Shown one piece after another: positions 1 to 10,999 of a stretch of DNA of 64,000 nt. Both the position numbers and the translations under genes were made by a program. The DNA is taken from positions 14,636,330 through 14,700,329 of the forward strand of contig CP141150.1 in assembly GCA_035235625.1 (NCBI GenBank), read 5' to 3'. Positions within the stretch are counted from its first letter, which is position 1. The number at the start of each line of letters is the position of its first letter. A model generated the notes under the pieces. It was not told the origin of the DNA. It saw nothing but the letters and a program-made list of their open reading frames with translations, and did no database searches. Origin of the DNA: Saururus chinensis. Lineage: Eukaryota; Streptophyta; Magnoliopsida; Piperales; Saururaceae.

Positions 1-405
1 ATACCTCTTTGTTATGATTCACTCGCCAGAGTTCTATATAATTAAATTTATTCTTTAACCAATAGCTAATATTGCTGTCTATGACCAACAAAAAGGAAAG
101 AGATAAAGAAGTTGTGAACCCAATAACCCCTCAGCTGTACCCAAAGATTTCCTGAAATAAGTGAAATGCTGAATTTTCCTTGCATATGCAGCAAGAAGTG
201 GTGTCCCTCACTGCTTATTCTGTAGCAATGGGTTAAAGATTCCATGTGTGTAGTGTCTTCTTGTTGGTTTTTTTCTCCTGTACCTGTGTAAACGTCCTCA
301 ATTTTTTTCTCGTCACATTTTGTATTCTTCTAATTATATCTTTACTGCTTCTTGTGGCATTATCTGATAAATACTTATGGAAACCCTCATTTCATTTTTT
401 TCAAG
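1..405 (+). other. NRPC2 intron sequence
   Basis: AT-rich DNA upstream of the first visible NRPC2 exon. It ends in a pyrimidine-rich tract and an AAG acceptor at 403-405. The protein segment expected just before this exon is not encoded here, so the stretch is taken as intron. Confidence 0.6.
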
Positions 406-1966
406 GCATCACGGGATGTCCTTTACAAGCATACATTTTTATGGGTCCAATCTACTACCAAAAGCTTAAACACATGGTACATTGGCAGTTTACTTTTTTG
501 TTTATTTTGTGTGCATAGTTTTCTTCTACCTTGTACAAATATAATTCATGTAGCCTCATATTTATGCATTTAAAATTACCAGTTGAAAAAATTAGTATCC
601 TATAATATATATTAGCTAGACTTTTTTTTTAACGGTGTGCCAGGTCTTAGACAAAATGCATGCTCGAGCTCAAGGGCCACGAATGATGCTAACCAGGCAA
701 CCCACTGAAGGAAGAAGTCGTGAAGGAGGTCTAGTCCATTTCCTTGTTATCTCAAAAATGACTCAATTTAGCAAACATTAAAGGCTTGTGATTGTGTGTT
801 AACTTTTTAAATCTTAAGCTTTCTTTCAGGGCTTCGGCTGGGAGAAATGGAACGTGATTGTTTGATAGCTTATGGTGCAAGCAATTTGATTTATGAGCGG
901 TTGATGATTTCTAGCGACCCATTTCAAGTTCAGGTATTAAGTTTTGAGGCAAATATTTGACAAATAACATAAAATATCTGTTGAACTGTTGTGCACAAGA
1001 GGATAATTGGTTGGGAAGATTGGACGAAGGGGGTGAAAGCACCTTGGAATGAACACATGATGTGCAAGTTGAAGCATGGAAGAGAGGACTGAAAGTGGAT
1101 GAATGAGGAGAGGGGAAGAGGTTTAGGGTTTAACTTCTCATTTCATAACTAAAACAGGGCATAGCCCTTACACTTAAATAAGAGGGAACCAGCCTACTAA
1201 CATTTCCCTAAAGCCTATTAATAATGATTAAAATAAATAACAATTAACATAACTAAATACCTAAAATACCCCTACTTAATAATACAAGCAAACCCTAATT
1301 AACTTTCCATAAGTAAGGTGGATCCGACCCCCCACCCCCCCCCCCAGGGTGGCATGTATTACATGTAAATGTGGGGCAGAAGTATAACATCTGATAAAAA
1401 TGAGAGCGCTGATGGAGTTTTGAGTAAAAGTATTATTGTACATCAACAAAGGGGCACGAATGTGGGCAACTGTCAATAATAATTAGTGTCAACATGATTA
1501 TATAATGTCTGATGGATTAAATTACTAATACTTGGCTTTCCCTCGTGTAAGATTTTGTTGTTTCAACCTTTATTATCTTTTGCACAGGTTTGCAGAAAAT
1601 GTGGCTTGCTGGGATATTATCATCACAAGCTAAATAGTGGGTACTGTAGCATGTGTAAAAATGGCGAAAATATTTCAACAATGAAACTTCCTTATGCATG
1701 TAAACTGCTGTTTCAGGTAAATCTTGATCAAATAATTTGCTTGTTAATGCTACAAACCAAAAGTGATTTCTGTTTTTATTATGCCCTATACATTGGCATA
1801 TGTCTTGTTCCAAATGGGATTTTGGAAATCCTTTTCCTTTCTTGAACCATCACCATTTGACCAACAATCATTCTTGTGTTCAGTATATTCATGTACCATG
1901 CGTACTTTTCTCCAGGAATTACAGTCAATGAATATTGTCCCTCGGCTTAAATTGACCGAGGCCTAA
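406..1966 (+). CDS. NRPC2: RNA polymerase III second-largest subunit, C-terminal exons (gene runs off the left edge)
   Basis: Five coding exons can be joined in frame: 406-476, 644-728, 830-933, 1588-1716 and 1916-1966, ending at TAA. All introns are GT-AG. They encode about 145 C-terminal residues of the roughly 1,150-residue subunit that, with the largest subunit, forms the active centre of nuclear RNA polymerase III, which makes tRNA and 5S rRNA. The first exon carries [11 protein letters not shown], followed by DKMHARARGPR, the clamp-anchor region. Next come [13 protein letters not shown] and [14 protein letters not shown], conserved in all Rpb2-type subunits. A C-terminal zinc site reads CRKCG then CSMC. 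The ending [15 protein letters not shown], then PRLKLTEA, is typical of plant Pol III rather than Pol II or Pol I subunits. The first exon begins inside a glycine codon, so more exons lie to the left; none is visible in 1-405. The intron at 934-1587 is the longest. Family identity is firm; no break is seen. Confidence 0.93.
934..1587 (+). other. Long NRPC2 intron with possible repeat insertion
   Basis: This 654-bp intron is several times longer than its neighbours. The part around 1130-1320 looks foreign and ends near a run of 13 C bases (about 1333-1345). It resembles LTR-type sequence read backwards, but the ends cannot be fixed. The donor is GT at 934 and the acceptor CAG at 1585-1587. Confidence 0.4.
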
Positions 1967-2447
1967 TTGACATCAGCTTTGTTTGCATATGTCGTAAAGT
2001 TTTGGAAGGCTCAGGAGGTAGCAGGAAGCCGTCTGCTTAAGATTACATTTCAACATATCCTTTGATCTAGGCAGATTAAGGGGTTTATAGACCACCCTAG
2101 CATAAATGAAATAGATGAGCTTTTTATTCCTTAATTTAACAAGAGAGTGACCTTGATATATCTATTTAAGCAGGTCAGATTTCAGCCCGGTTATACAATT
2201 GAAGGTGTTTTGAACTCTACTTCTTGTTTAATTACAATTTGTATAATTCTTGATAGCTTCATTTACCTGGAAAATGTACTGTTATTTTGGGGTAATGCAA
2301 TTATTACCTCTTAACATCCATATTGATGGGACTGTAGATTCAAATACTATTAACAGGACTTGTGATTTTGTAATATATGAGATTTTTCTAGATTTATAAA
2401 TGTGACTATATGGAAAATAGTGTGTTTGACCTTGTGACATTGTCATT
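1967..2447. other. NRPC2 3' flank
   Basis: AT-rich DNA after the NRPC2 stop codon that presumably holds the 3' UTR and polyadenylation site. No coding region or repeat is recognised. Confidence 0.5.
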
Positions 2448-4132
2448 TAAATAATTTTCTAAATAAATGGAAGTTAATGTTGAGACCAATATGGTTAGAA
2501 AGTAGTTGAAAAGAATTTTGAAACGTCACCAAGAATGCGTAAATCAGAATTCAGATAAATAAGATATAGTCATATGAAGTTGAACATTGTGTGTAAGGTT
2601 TGTTTACCCAAATTAAATGTCAAATGGGCTCTTTTATGCACTTTGTGGGCTCAATTAACTAAAATGATGAAAATTAGTTTAGAAGGCCCAATTAAGCCTA
2701 CTCAATAGAGGTTGACTTGGCCCAAAGTCTTTGGGAATTAGGAATTTAATTCTTGTTAATTATATAAGGCTATCTAGGGTTTCTTAAAAGGTTTTTTGGC
2801 TTTTAGAGGGGAAAGCAGTTGCCAATTTTTTTAGCAAGTCCGTCAAGTGATGAAGGCAAAGAGGGGCATGTGAGAAGACTAGAGTCTTAATGGGGTAGGG
2901 TCGTTTATTTACACTAAGCGGTTATTTGGGTGTTAAAACTTTTTAGAAACAAAAGCTGAAATTTTGGGAATTAATTCTATTGATTCACTCTCGAATGAGA
3001 ATGGTAATGAAATTTTTTAGAAGAAATTAAGATGTCATATTAAACCTATTTTTTAAATTTTAAATTAATATCTCTCTCCTAAATTCGGATATACACATTT
3101 TTTGTACTGTTGTGGTTGTATTAATGAGCCTTATCAAATAAGACCCTACATGGGTAGGTAATTTTGACTTTTTAAAGTGGCCCTATTGATATAGTACGTT
3201 TCTCGGAGCTCATATCGATATTAGGGGTAGCAATTAAAAAATAACATCATTTTTAATTCCGAAACAAGGGGTGGCAGCCGGAATTGACCAAGGTGATTCT
3301 GGTAGCAAATGGCCTAGAATCAACTATTGGGCAAAAATTTTACTTTTACCCACATTTTGCACTCAACTGGGATTTTGGTGATTCTAATCAAAATTGATGG
3401 AACCATACCCAATTTTTACACCCAAATAGCCCCTAAATTTTATCTAGCCGGCGATTTTCTTGTCACCTCAAGCTTGGCTGAGCATAGGCTCAGGCCACAT
3501 CGGCTTTAGCCACCGTTTAAAAAAAGGTTGAATGTTTGGTTGTCGGAGGAGCCTAAACCGCCGACTGAAGGTGATGGGGCTAGGCTTATTGAAATTGCCT
3601 CTCGAAGGCAATCCGGTAAGACTAGCCCACACCTTGTCATGGCCACCATGGGCGATGTTGCAGGAGGTAAGTAGGTCTTTGACTATGCGTAGGAGAAAAA
3701 GGATTACCTTTTAGATCTAGTCGGCCAATGGGCAGTTGCAAGGCTAGGGTCATCTGAAGCACTGCACGACGATTCTTATATTCTAAGGCAAACTCTTAGG
3801 GAGACAAGCCCTGAAGTCTGGTCAATGAGCCATGATCGTGTAACCATAGCATAAATTAATGGACTTTGGGCCAACTTAACTTCTATTGGGCAGCCTAATT
3901 GGGCCTCATTAACCCATTCTTGTTACTTTAGTTAATCAAAGTTGCAGAGCACATTAAACGGCTCATTTGCATGTCTATTTTAGGTAAACGGGCTTTATGC
4001 ATGATGTTTAACTTTGAACAATTGTATCTCTTTCATCCTAACTCTGATTTGGCATTTGAACCTCTTTCTGTTTATTTTCTAACCACATTGGTCTCAGCCT
4101 TAGCTTTCATCTATTTAGGAAGTTACTTCATT
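2448..4132. repeat. Long imperfect inverted repeat, arms about 280 bp
   Basis: The reverse complement of 2448-2730 matches 3861-4132 at roughly 70% by eye. Shared landmarks are ACTTTGGGCCAA, AATTGGGCCT, TTTAGTTAAT and TTCTAACCA.ATTGGTCTCA, in the same order and spacing. The spacer is about 1.1 kb and holds no recognisable gene. The left arm is followed by a TATATAAGG box near 2762, which would suit an LTR promoter. The pair may be two old LTRs in opposite orientation, or the termini of a DNA fold-back element. No target duplication was identified. Confidence 0.6.
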
Positions 4133-4689
4133 ATGTGTTAAGTTTAGAAACCTAAGAAAATTCCGAAAATTACATATTTGTTGTTGACATTTTTTGCCAA
4201 TATGAGAGATGACAATATGTACATGTACACCAAAAAATGCAGTTAGTACATGTCATTGTTAATTATTCTCATCTTCATTATTATCATCTCCATCATCATT
4301 GTCAAAATCTTATCTGGTTTGTGTGGGGTCAGCTATTTAGATTTGGCTCTGGCATTTGGCTATGGACCATTTTCCATCCAGTTCAATGTTTTGGAAAAGC
4401 GTTGCCCCGTTAAATCCTTCATAGTCCTCTCGGGTCTACTTCAATATTTGCCTGTAATCCTCATTCTTGAATCAACTGAGCACATTAGCAAGCCACGTAA
4501 CTTTTTCTCAACTATTCCCAATTGATGCTTCTCTTAAATTCTCACTAACCCGTCATTGATCTCAACCACCAATAACTTGGTGGTTAGGGTAGGTCCCCAC
4601 TTCTTGCAACCTAAGACTAGTTGTGGCCTAATGAAGACGGAATGAAGTGGGTGGAGCCAAGATTTTTTTTTTCTCCTTTGGAAAGGATT
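4133..4689. other. Intergenic, nothing recognised
   Basis: AT-rich sequence with no supported gene. The right part may contain the non-coding 3' end of the neighbouring copia fossil, since that element reads leftwards. Confidence 0.4.
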
Positions 4690-5700
4690 AAATTGTTGGG
4701 GTTCTAAGGAAAACCTCAGCTTCTCATATGGTGCAACTTTAGCAAACATATTTGTAGCATCTCCTTTGTACATATCTTCTTAAACTTGACAGCACCCTCC
4801 TCTATCGGTGATCTAATATAGTAGTATATAATGTCAATGTATTTGGTTCAAGCATGGAATGGCGCATTCTTTGCCAAATGTACAACACATGGTTGTCACT
4901 ATATAATAGACTCCCATCCTACTCCTTGCCTAACTCTTTCGGAAAATTTTATGAAATCAACTCTTTGCTACCCTTTATAGTTGTAACATACTTTTTACTC
5001 CGTAGTTGACAAATTAATAATCTTTGCAACCTTAACATCCAAGAGACAACTGCACTACCCAATGTGAAAACATAGTAGTATTCAGCCTCTCTCATCTAGA
5101 TTACCTGCCACCATATTTGAGTCCATATAACCATGTAACCCTAACTTGGTTCCACATTAACCAAGGCCAAACCTTTAGTATCTTGCAAGTACCTAATAAT
5201 CCATTTCATAGCTATCCAATGCTTATGCCCAAGATTACTTGTGAATCTCGTCACAACTCCCACTGTATTATAAATATTTGGCTTAATACTTATCATGACA
5301 TACATAAAACTCCTCATTGTCGATGCATGCAAACATTGCTCATTTCTATCTACTTCTCTTTGGACTTGGGGCAATCCTTCTTACTCAGTTTGAAATGAAA
5401 CAAAGGTATGTTGATCGGCGTAGTTGTGTGCATGTTGAGCTTCTTTACCACCTTGTCCGCATAATCCTTATGGGAAAGTCTCAATGTATGAGCTTACCTA
5501 TCTATGTTGATCTTCGTCCAAAGGATCTGTTTGCTACCCCTAGACTCATCATAGAAAACTCTTTGGATAAAGCCCTTTTTAGATTCTGAATTTTTAATAT
5601 TTATGACCTTGCTATCAACATATCCTCCACATATAGTAGCAAAATAATGTAAGAATATTTCAATTTTATGATGTAGTAACAATGCTCAGCCTCGTAAGAC
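4690..5700 (-). mobile_element. Ty1/copia retrotransposon fossil, pol fragment
   Basis: Minus-strand reading frames match the end of copia pol: the later part of the reverse transcriptase near 5490-5680, then the segment typical of copia just before RNase H (a YVMISIKPNI-like motif with a following RF.SN and HW.A.KWI.RYL) near 5140-5374, and the RNase H terminus near 4690-4773. The element is broken in several places and truncated; gag, integrase and both LTRs are not recognised. It is clearly old. Confidence 0.75.
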
Positions 5701-7907
5701 ACATAATCTTGTATTAAACATAAGTGGGTAAAATCATATAGTTGCCAATTGTCAACTTCCAATTGCGAACAACTTTCAGCTATTTGTTTTTCTCTAGCAT
5801 AGGTGTAAGATCCCTAAACCCTAAACCAGTTTATTTAATTTGCTTTAGTTGTTGTTATGTGCTTTAGTGTTAAATTTGGCCGGTTTTGACTTATTTTCGA
5901 ATTTAATATGGTTAACTATGGTTTTAATCAACATTTTTTACATTTAGATAGCTTTTATGTTAAAATAACTCAATTCAATTTTTTCTGAAAATTTTGGCAT
6001 TTTTTACTATTTTTCGAGGGTGCGGGTCCCGCCATGGGCCCCAGTTTGTAAATTGGGATAATGGGTCCCATTAGACCCTAAAAGCATACTATTTCAGTAA
6101 TTAAGTGTTTTAAAAATTTTAAACTTCAAAAATAACTCAAAATAAACAAATGAACCATTTTTAGTGTTAAATTCTATTCGTACCCCAAAATCCTATTAGG
6201 TATACCCCATAACTTACTATAAATAGAAAAGCACGGCCTCATTCCCATTTGGGAATGGTTGAAATATGGAGTCTAAGAGACCCTAATCTCCATTCCATAA
6301 GAGGAAAAGTCGATTAAGGTAAGATTAGCTTGATTTCTTCATTAATCACCTAGGGTTTTGCCTAATTTTTCTTAATTACATCTCTTCCAAAGTTAAATCT
6401 TGATTTTTACCACCAAAGTTTTTGATTTTGACCTCTAATGAGGGATTTTCGTTTTGGAACAAAACAAACCATAAATCTATGAGTTTTTAGGTGATTTAAG
6501 CTTCATTAATTGGATTTATCAAAGTATTAACAAAACCCTAATGTGGGTAGGGATTTGAAGAGGTTGGAGCGTAGATTTCGGACCAAGAAACTCACTGAAG
6601 GTAAGGATTTCTTCCAAAATAGATTTGTGTTTTTCGGATTTGAAGTTTGGTGAAGGTTTGTGTGGGTTTGCATGAAGTTGAACTTTAATGGTGGGTTATG
6701 CAAAGCTTATTCTTTTTTGTGATTTCTTCGTGTTTTAGTTGATAAATGACTAGATTTATCACTTCCTAAGCTTTAATTTCATTATTATGATGTTTGGGTA
6801 TGAGGTTTGATGTTCATGGTGATTTTGTAAAGTTTCGGTTTTGAGTTTGCAACGAAGAAGACGAATTAGAGCCACTGTGTTGGCGTTCGAATGGCCTTCT
6901 GGCCGATCAAACGCCCAAATGGCAGTTTTGCCACTTAGGTCATTTTTTACCATTTTCGTGTTTACTTCTTAAATATCATTTATAATAATCATGATGAGTA
7001 ATTTTTACTTAGAAATGCTATTGTGAGGACATGAATATTATGTTGAGATCTATGATGATGTTCAAGTGTGAAGAGGATTACATGTTATTCAGTTTTGCAT
7101 GTTATAATTTCTTACCATAAATTCATGTTGAGTAATTCTTCATGTTTTACTTAGGATTTCTAGTAAGTGTACAACATGAGAATGGATTTGTATGCTTTCA
7201 CATATGATGTTAAATTATTGGTGGATGTTAGTTCCATATCTAGCTTAAGCATAGTAGTGAGTAAGTTTACCTAAGTCTAGCATGAAGTGGTATTGGACTT
7301 GGATTCGTGTTTTTCGATGGTTTTCACCCATGATTTCAGTAAGGAGGAGCCATGTTTAAATTATGATAGCATGTGTGTAGTATGTCAATGGGTTGTTCAT
7401 AATGCATATTCATATGCTTAGGATTGAATGCTACTACTATGTACACACATGTGGGGGTAATTATGGTGATTGTTTGACACTTATGATTAAAAATGATGCA
7501 TGTATGGCTAATGGGAGCACATGTCATGAATTAGGATTCATGTAGTTATTGCTCATGTATGTACCATGTTGCATCATGAGATGGATTTACGAATGAGATT
7601 TTATCGAGATTAGCCGTAGTTGGTCGATTAGATACAATTGTGTGATATTGCTTTCCGGATTAGTCGAATTGAGGTTTATCGATTCAATTTTATGTCTGAA
7701 AGGATGGGGTTTTACGTCCTTCAATGACAGGTTTTCCTCCCTGGGTTGAGAATAGCGGCAATGCTATAAGAAGACCAAACTATTGAGACCATCTGGACCT
7801 TGAGAATCCAGGCTGGTGTAGCCGAGTGCACTGTCTTACCACGTATTGTTGCTTGGGAATTCGGTCTTGACAAGCAAGCCTACTCGAGAGTTTAGTCTTG
7901 ATAGGCA

Positions 7908-8000
7908 AGGGTTGCTCAAGGGCTTCGGCCTTGAGGAGTAAGTCTATTTGGTATAGGGTTGCTCGAGGGCTTTGGCCTTGAGGAGGAAGTTTATTCTCTC
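7908..8000 (+). repeat. Direct repeat pair inside the solo LTR
   Basis: A segment reading GGGTTGCTC.AGGGCTT.GGC followed by CTTGAGGAG.AAGT occurs twice, about 55 bp apart. A shorter relative (CTTGACAAGCAAG..., CTTGATAGGCAAG) precedes it. Confidence 0.7.
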
Positions 8001-8036
8001 TGTTTTATGAAACATTCACTATTGTTGATTGTGGTC

Positions 8037-8520
8037 AGTGTGTTAGAGGCACATCTCATGTAGGGTGAATGCTTATGAATGAGAGTAATTATGCATTGTT
8101 ATAATAGTGTGTTAAAGACACTTTTACATGCAGGATGAATGTTTATGGATATGCATCATATATTGGTATGTTTGAGACACTTTTCATGCAGAATGGTTGT
8201 TTATGGATATGCATGGTTATGATAGTGTGTTAGAGACACTTTTACATGCAGGATGAATGTTTATGGATATGCATGATATGTTGGTGTGTTTGAGACATTT
8301 TTCATGCAGGATGAATGTTTATGGATATGCATGAATATGTTGGTGTGTTTGAGACATTTTTCATACAGGATGAATGTTTATGGATATGCATGAATATGTA
8401 TAGTGTGTTTGAGACACTAGTCATGCAGGATGAATGATTATGAATGAAAATGAACATGCATGAATATGTATGGTGTGCTAGGGACACTCTTCATGCAGGA
8501 TGAATATTTATATTTTAATG
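8037..8520 (+). repeat. 59-bp minisatellite, about 8 copies
   Basis: Units begin GTGTGTTnGAGACAC, continue CATGCAGGATGAATGTTTAT and end with GGATATGCATGAATATG. Starts fall near 8037, 8107, 8166, 8225, 8284, 8343, 8403 and 8472. The inner copies are nearly uniform and the outer two are longer and more diverged. The array lies wholly inside the solo LTR. Confidence 0.85.
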
Positions 8521-9194
8521 TGATTATTCATGCTAAGGATGTTATGTTGAGATACTTTTATGTAGGATAATTACTTATGGGTGAGTATGTTTATGTAATT
8601 AGAAATGAGATAATATATGATATGTTGAGGTGATAGACTATGTAGAATGCCATGATGTTTTCATATTTATCGTTTCGCAATTCAAAACCTTGCTAAGTTT
8701 TATGCTCACCTTAGTTTCTCTGTATTTTCTATTTTGAGGCTGCATGGTGTGACATGTAGACGATCAGGTCCCTCTTTATGAGGTGCATGTGGATGATGAT
8801 CAGGAGCAGGCGTGGGAACCTAGAGATCTTACTATCTTTGCTGAATTATTTTGTTGTTTTGTTAGAACTTCATGTTGGGTTGACTTTGTCTTATACATTA
8901 CCAGCCATTGTGGCTTTAGACTTGTTTATGATATTATGACTTGAGCCATGTTTGACGGCTCTGTGTTATAAGATTGTAGGTTTATAAGTGGATGACTAAT
9001 TCAGATTTGATGTCCTTCATATTTTTTTCTTATTTTCTCTTTCACAAAGATAAAGTGGTGTGTTACTCCGTGTATGTTATACCCGTTAGAGGGGTCAAGT
9101 CTTCCGCAATTCAATACTTTGTTGCCCCCCCGTGTGCTTCAACTGTCCCTTGGACCGGGTTCGGCTTGAGTAACGTGAGTGCCGGGGCGTGACA

Positions 9195-10990
9195 GTAGGT
9201 GACTTCCTTCTTCTCCAGCGCCAATGACCTTCTTCTTCTTAGCTAACATTTGCCATCTGGATGTTGACAATTGATCGACTTCCATATATAAATTCACTTT
9301 CTTTTCTATGTTTCTCTCTTGGGCCTTTTTATATGGTTCAGTGCATATATCGAGGGAGATACAAATACACAATATGATGTGTTACTACCCATTTTAGTGC
9401 AATAAATCTGGCAACGACTAACTATCAATTGTCAAATGCCAGTTGTAAATGGCACAAGCTACCATTAAAGAATTTACGAGGCTTGCTCGGTGCTAGTGAA
9501 AACTCAGAATTAACTAAAAAAATAACTCTATTGATTTTAAGTTGTTAAAGATGTTTATGAGCTCATTTTTTAAAAGTCGTACTTTTTAAAGAAAAAAAAT
9601 CAAAATTTCAAATGTCTTCATGAATGGTTTGCAGCCAATTTTGCCGAATTGCAAGGAGGAGGAGGAAAAGAGAAAAAAAGAAGGAAGAGGTGTAGGAAGA
9701 AGTGGTGGAGAAAGAGGAGACAAAGAAAGAGGAGGGTGAGGGTGAGCAAGGAGGTAGTGAAGGCGGAGGCTGAGGAGGCTGATTCAATGTGTTGGCTCTT
9801 GGTTGAGTGGGTGGGTGCAGAGGAATTGTAAGGAGGGGGTAATTGGGTCATTTCATACCACATGGGTGGCCTTTCACATTTGCACAAGTCAACTTTTGAC
9901 ATTATCGAAGGGTTACACACATTTATGCCAACAAGAATTAAAGTTTATTCACGTCAAATGTCCTTGAAAAAGAAACTTTAAATGAGTCATGCAAACATAT
10001 ATGATAAAGTGGCTTTTACATGGAGAAGGTGTTAATGAGAAAGACTGAAAGGACCCGTTTGATAAATTTGAAAATAGTCTATTGCTGAAAAGCAGCTTTT
10101 GCTAACTGCCGATTGTCTTACTTCATCAGCCCATTTTCCATTTTAACTAATAATGATACATGCTTAATTTTAGACATGGCTCATTTGATGCTCATCACTG
10201 GCTTTACCGTTGAGAAGTTGAGATGGTGAGTCAAAAGCATAATTGTCATGAGCAGAATGGCTGGAAAATCCATGCTAGCGTCCACAAATAAGTAGGACAA
10301 TCTATTGATGATAACATCTTGCGTGATTCTCATATATGGATTGAAATATCCGCACGCTTGGGCTGCTAATACATAAGTTCTACATCCTATCAGCCTCCTT
10401 AAATTTTTTCTAATAACTATCATATAAATACTTGTTTTAGTTATTTTAGTTATATATATATATATAAGTCAACTAAGACAATTTAAATTGAAATTAGAAT
10501 TTATCTAAATCAATTTTTTGTATAGTGAAATTATAAAACAAAGCCCTAAAAATATGATTAAAAGTTTAGCATATTTAGTTTCAATTTATGTGGGTATGGA
10601 AGTATCTTGGGGCGTTAGGTCAACTTAGTTGACTGAGTTATTTAAATATATTTAGAAGTCAAAAAAGATGCTAGAGGAGGCGGAGAAGCACCCTAATGCC
10701 CCTATATAAAAAGAAAGAGGACATCTAAAGTTGTAATAGTTATAGGGGTATAAAATTGATGAACTATACTATGAACTTATGGGAGATAATAGAAGAAGGA
10801 CGCTTGTGGAAGGTAACTAAGGTAACTAAAAATCCATTTGGTTTTATGCTATAGAGTCCATCAATTGAATCTACCTTATTATTATGAAAATATAGAGAAG
10901 TATAGTTATAGGAGGTTAGACCTCTATATTACCTTTATAGATTTAGAAAAAAAATTATGATAGAGTGCCTTGAGAGCACATAAGTGTCCT
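9195..10990. other. Intergenic; one dispersed-repeat piece and a purine-rich tract
   Basis: No gene is supported. The part at about 9345-9480 resembles 61605-61725 (see the finding). The part at 9650-9780 is a GGA/GAA-rich purine tract whose open frames are low complexity. A short (TA)n run lies at about 10451-10468. The rest is AT-rich and unrecognised. Confidence 0.5.
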
Positions 10991-10999
10991 GAAGGAAAA

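Larger units (their letters stand above)
5804..9194 (+). mobile_element. Long solo LTR (Ty3/gypsy-like), 3.4 kb
   Basis: The sequence starts TGTAAGATCCC and ends GGGGCGTGACA, so it has TG...CA termini. It is flanked by ATAGG on the left and GTAGG on the right, a 5-bp target duplication with one difference. A TATA-like ACTATAAATAG lies near 6218. No pol or gag is seen next to it, so it reads as a solo LTR, probably left by recombination between the LTRs of one element. Its length and ends resemble LTRs of plant chromoviruses of the Tekay/Del type; that family assignment is inference. Related copies occur at 11 kb, 22.2-26.8 kb and elsewhere in the window. It lies about 100 bp beyond the visible end of the copia fossil. 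Confidence 0.72.

Noticed and set aside
8037-8520. Regularly spaced repeats that could suggest a CRISPR-like array
   Set aside because: The units are contiguous 59-bp tandem repeats without unique spacers, and this is plant nuclear DNA inside an LTR.
9618-9920. 100-codon minus-strand frame and 60-codon plus-strand frame
   Set aside because: Both come from a GGA/GAA purine tract; the residues are Leu/Phe/Pro or Lys/Arg runs without family features.
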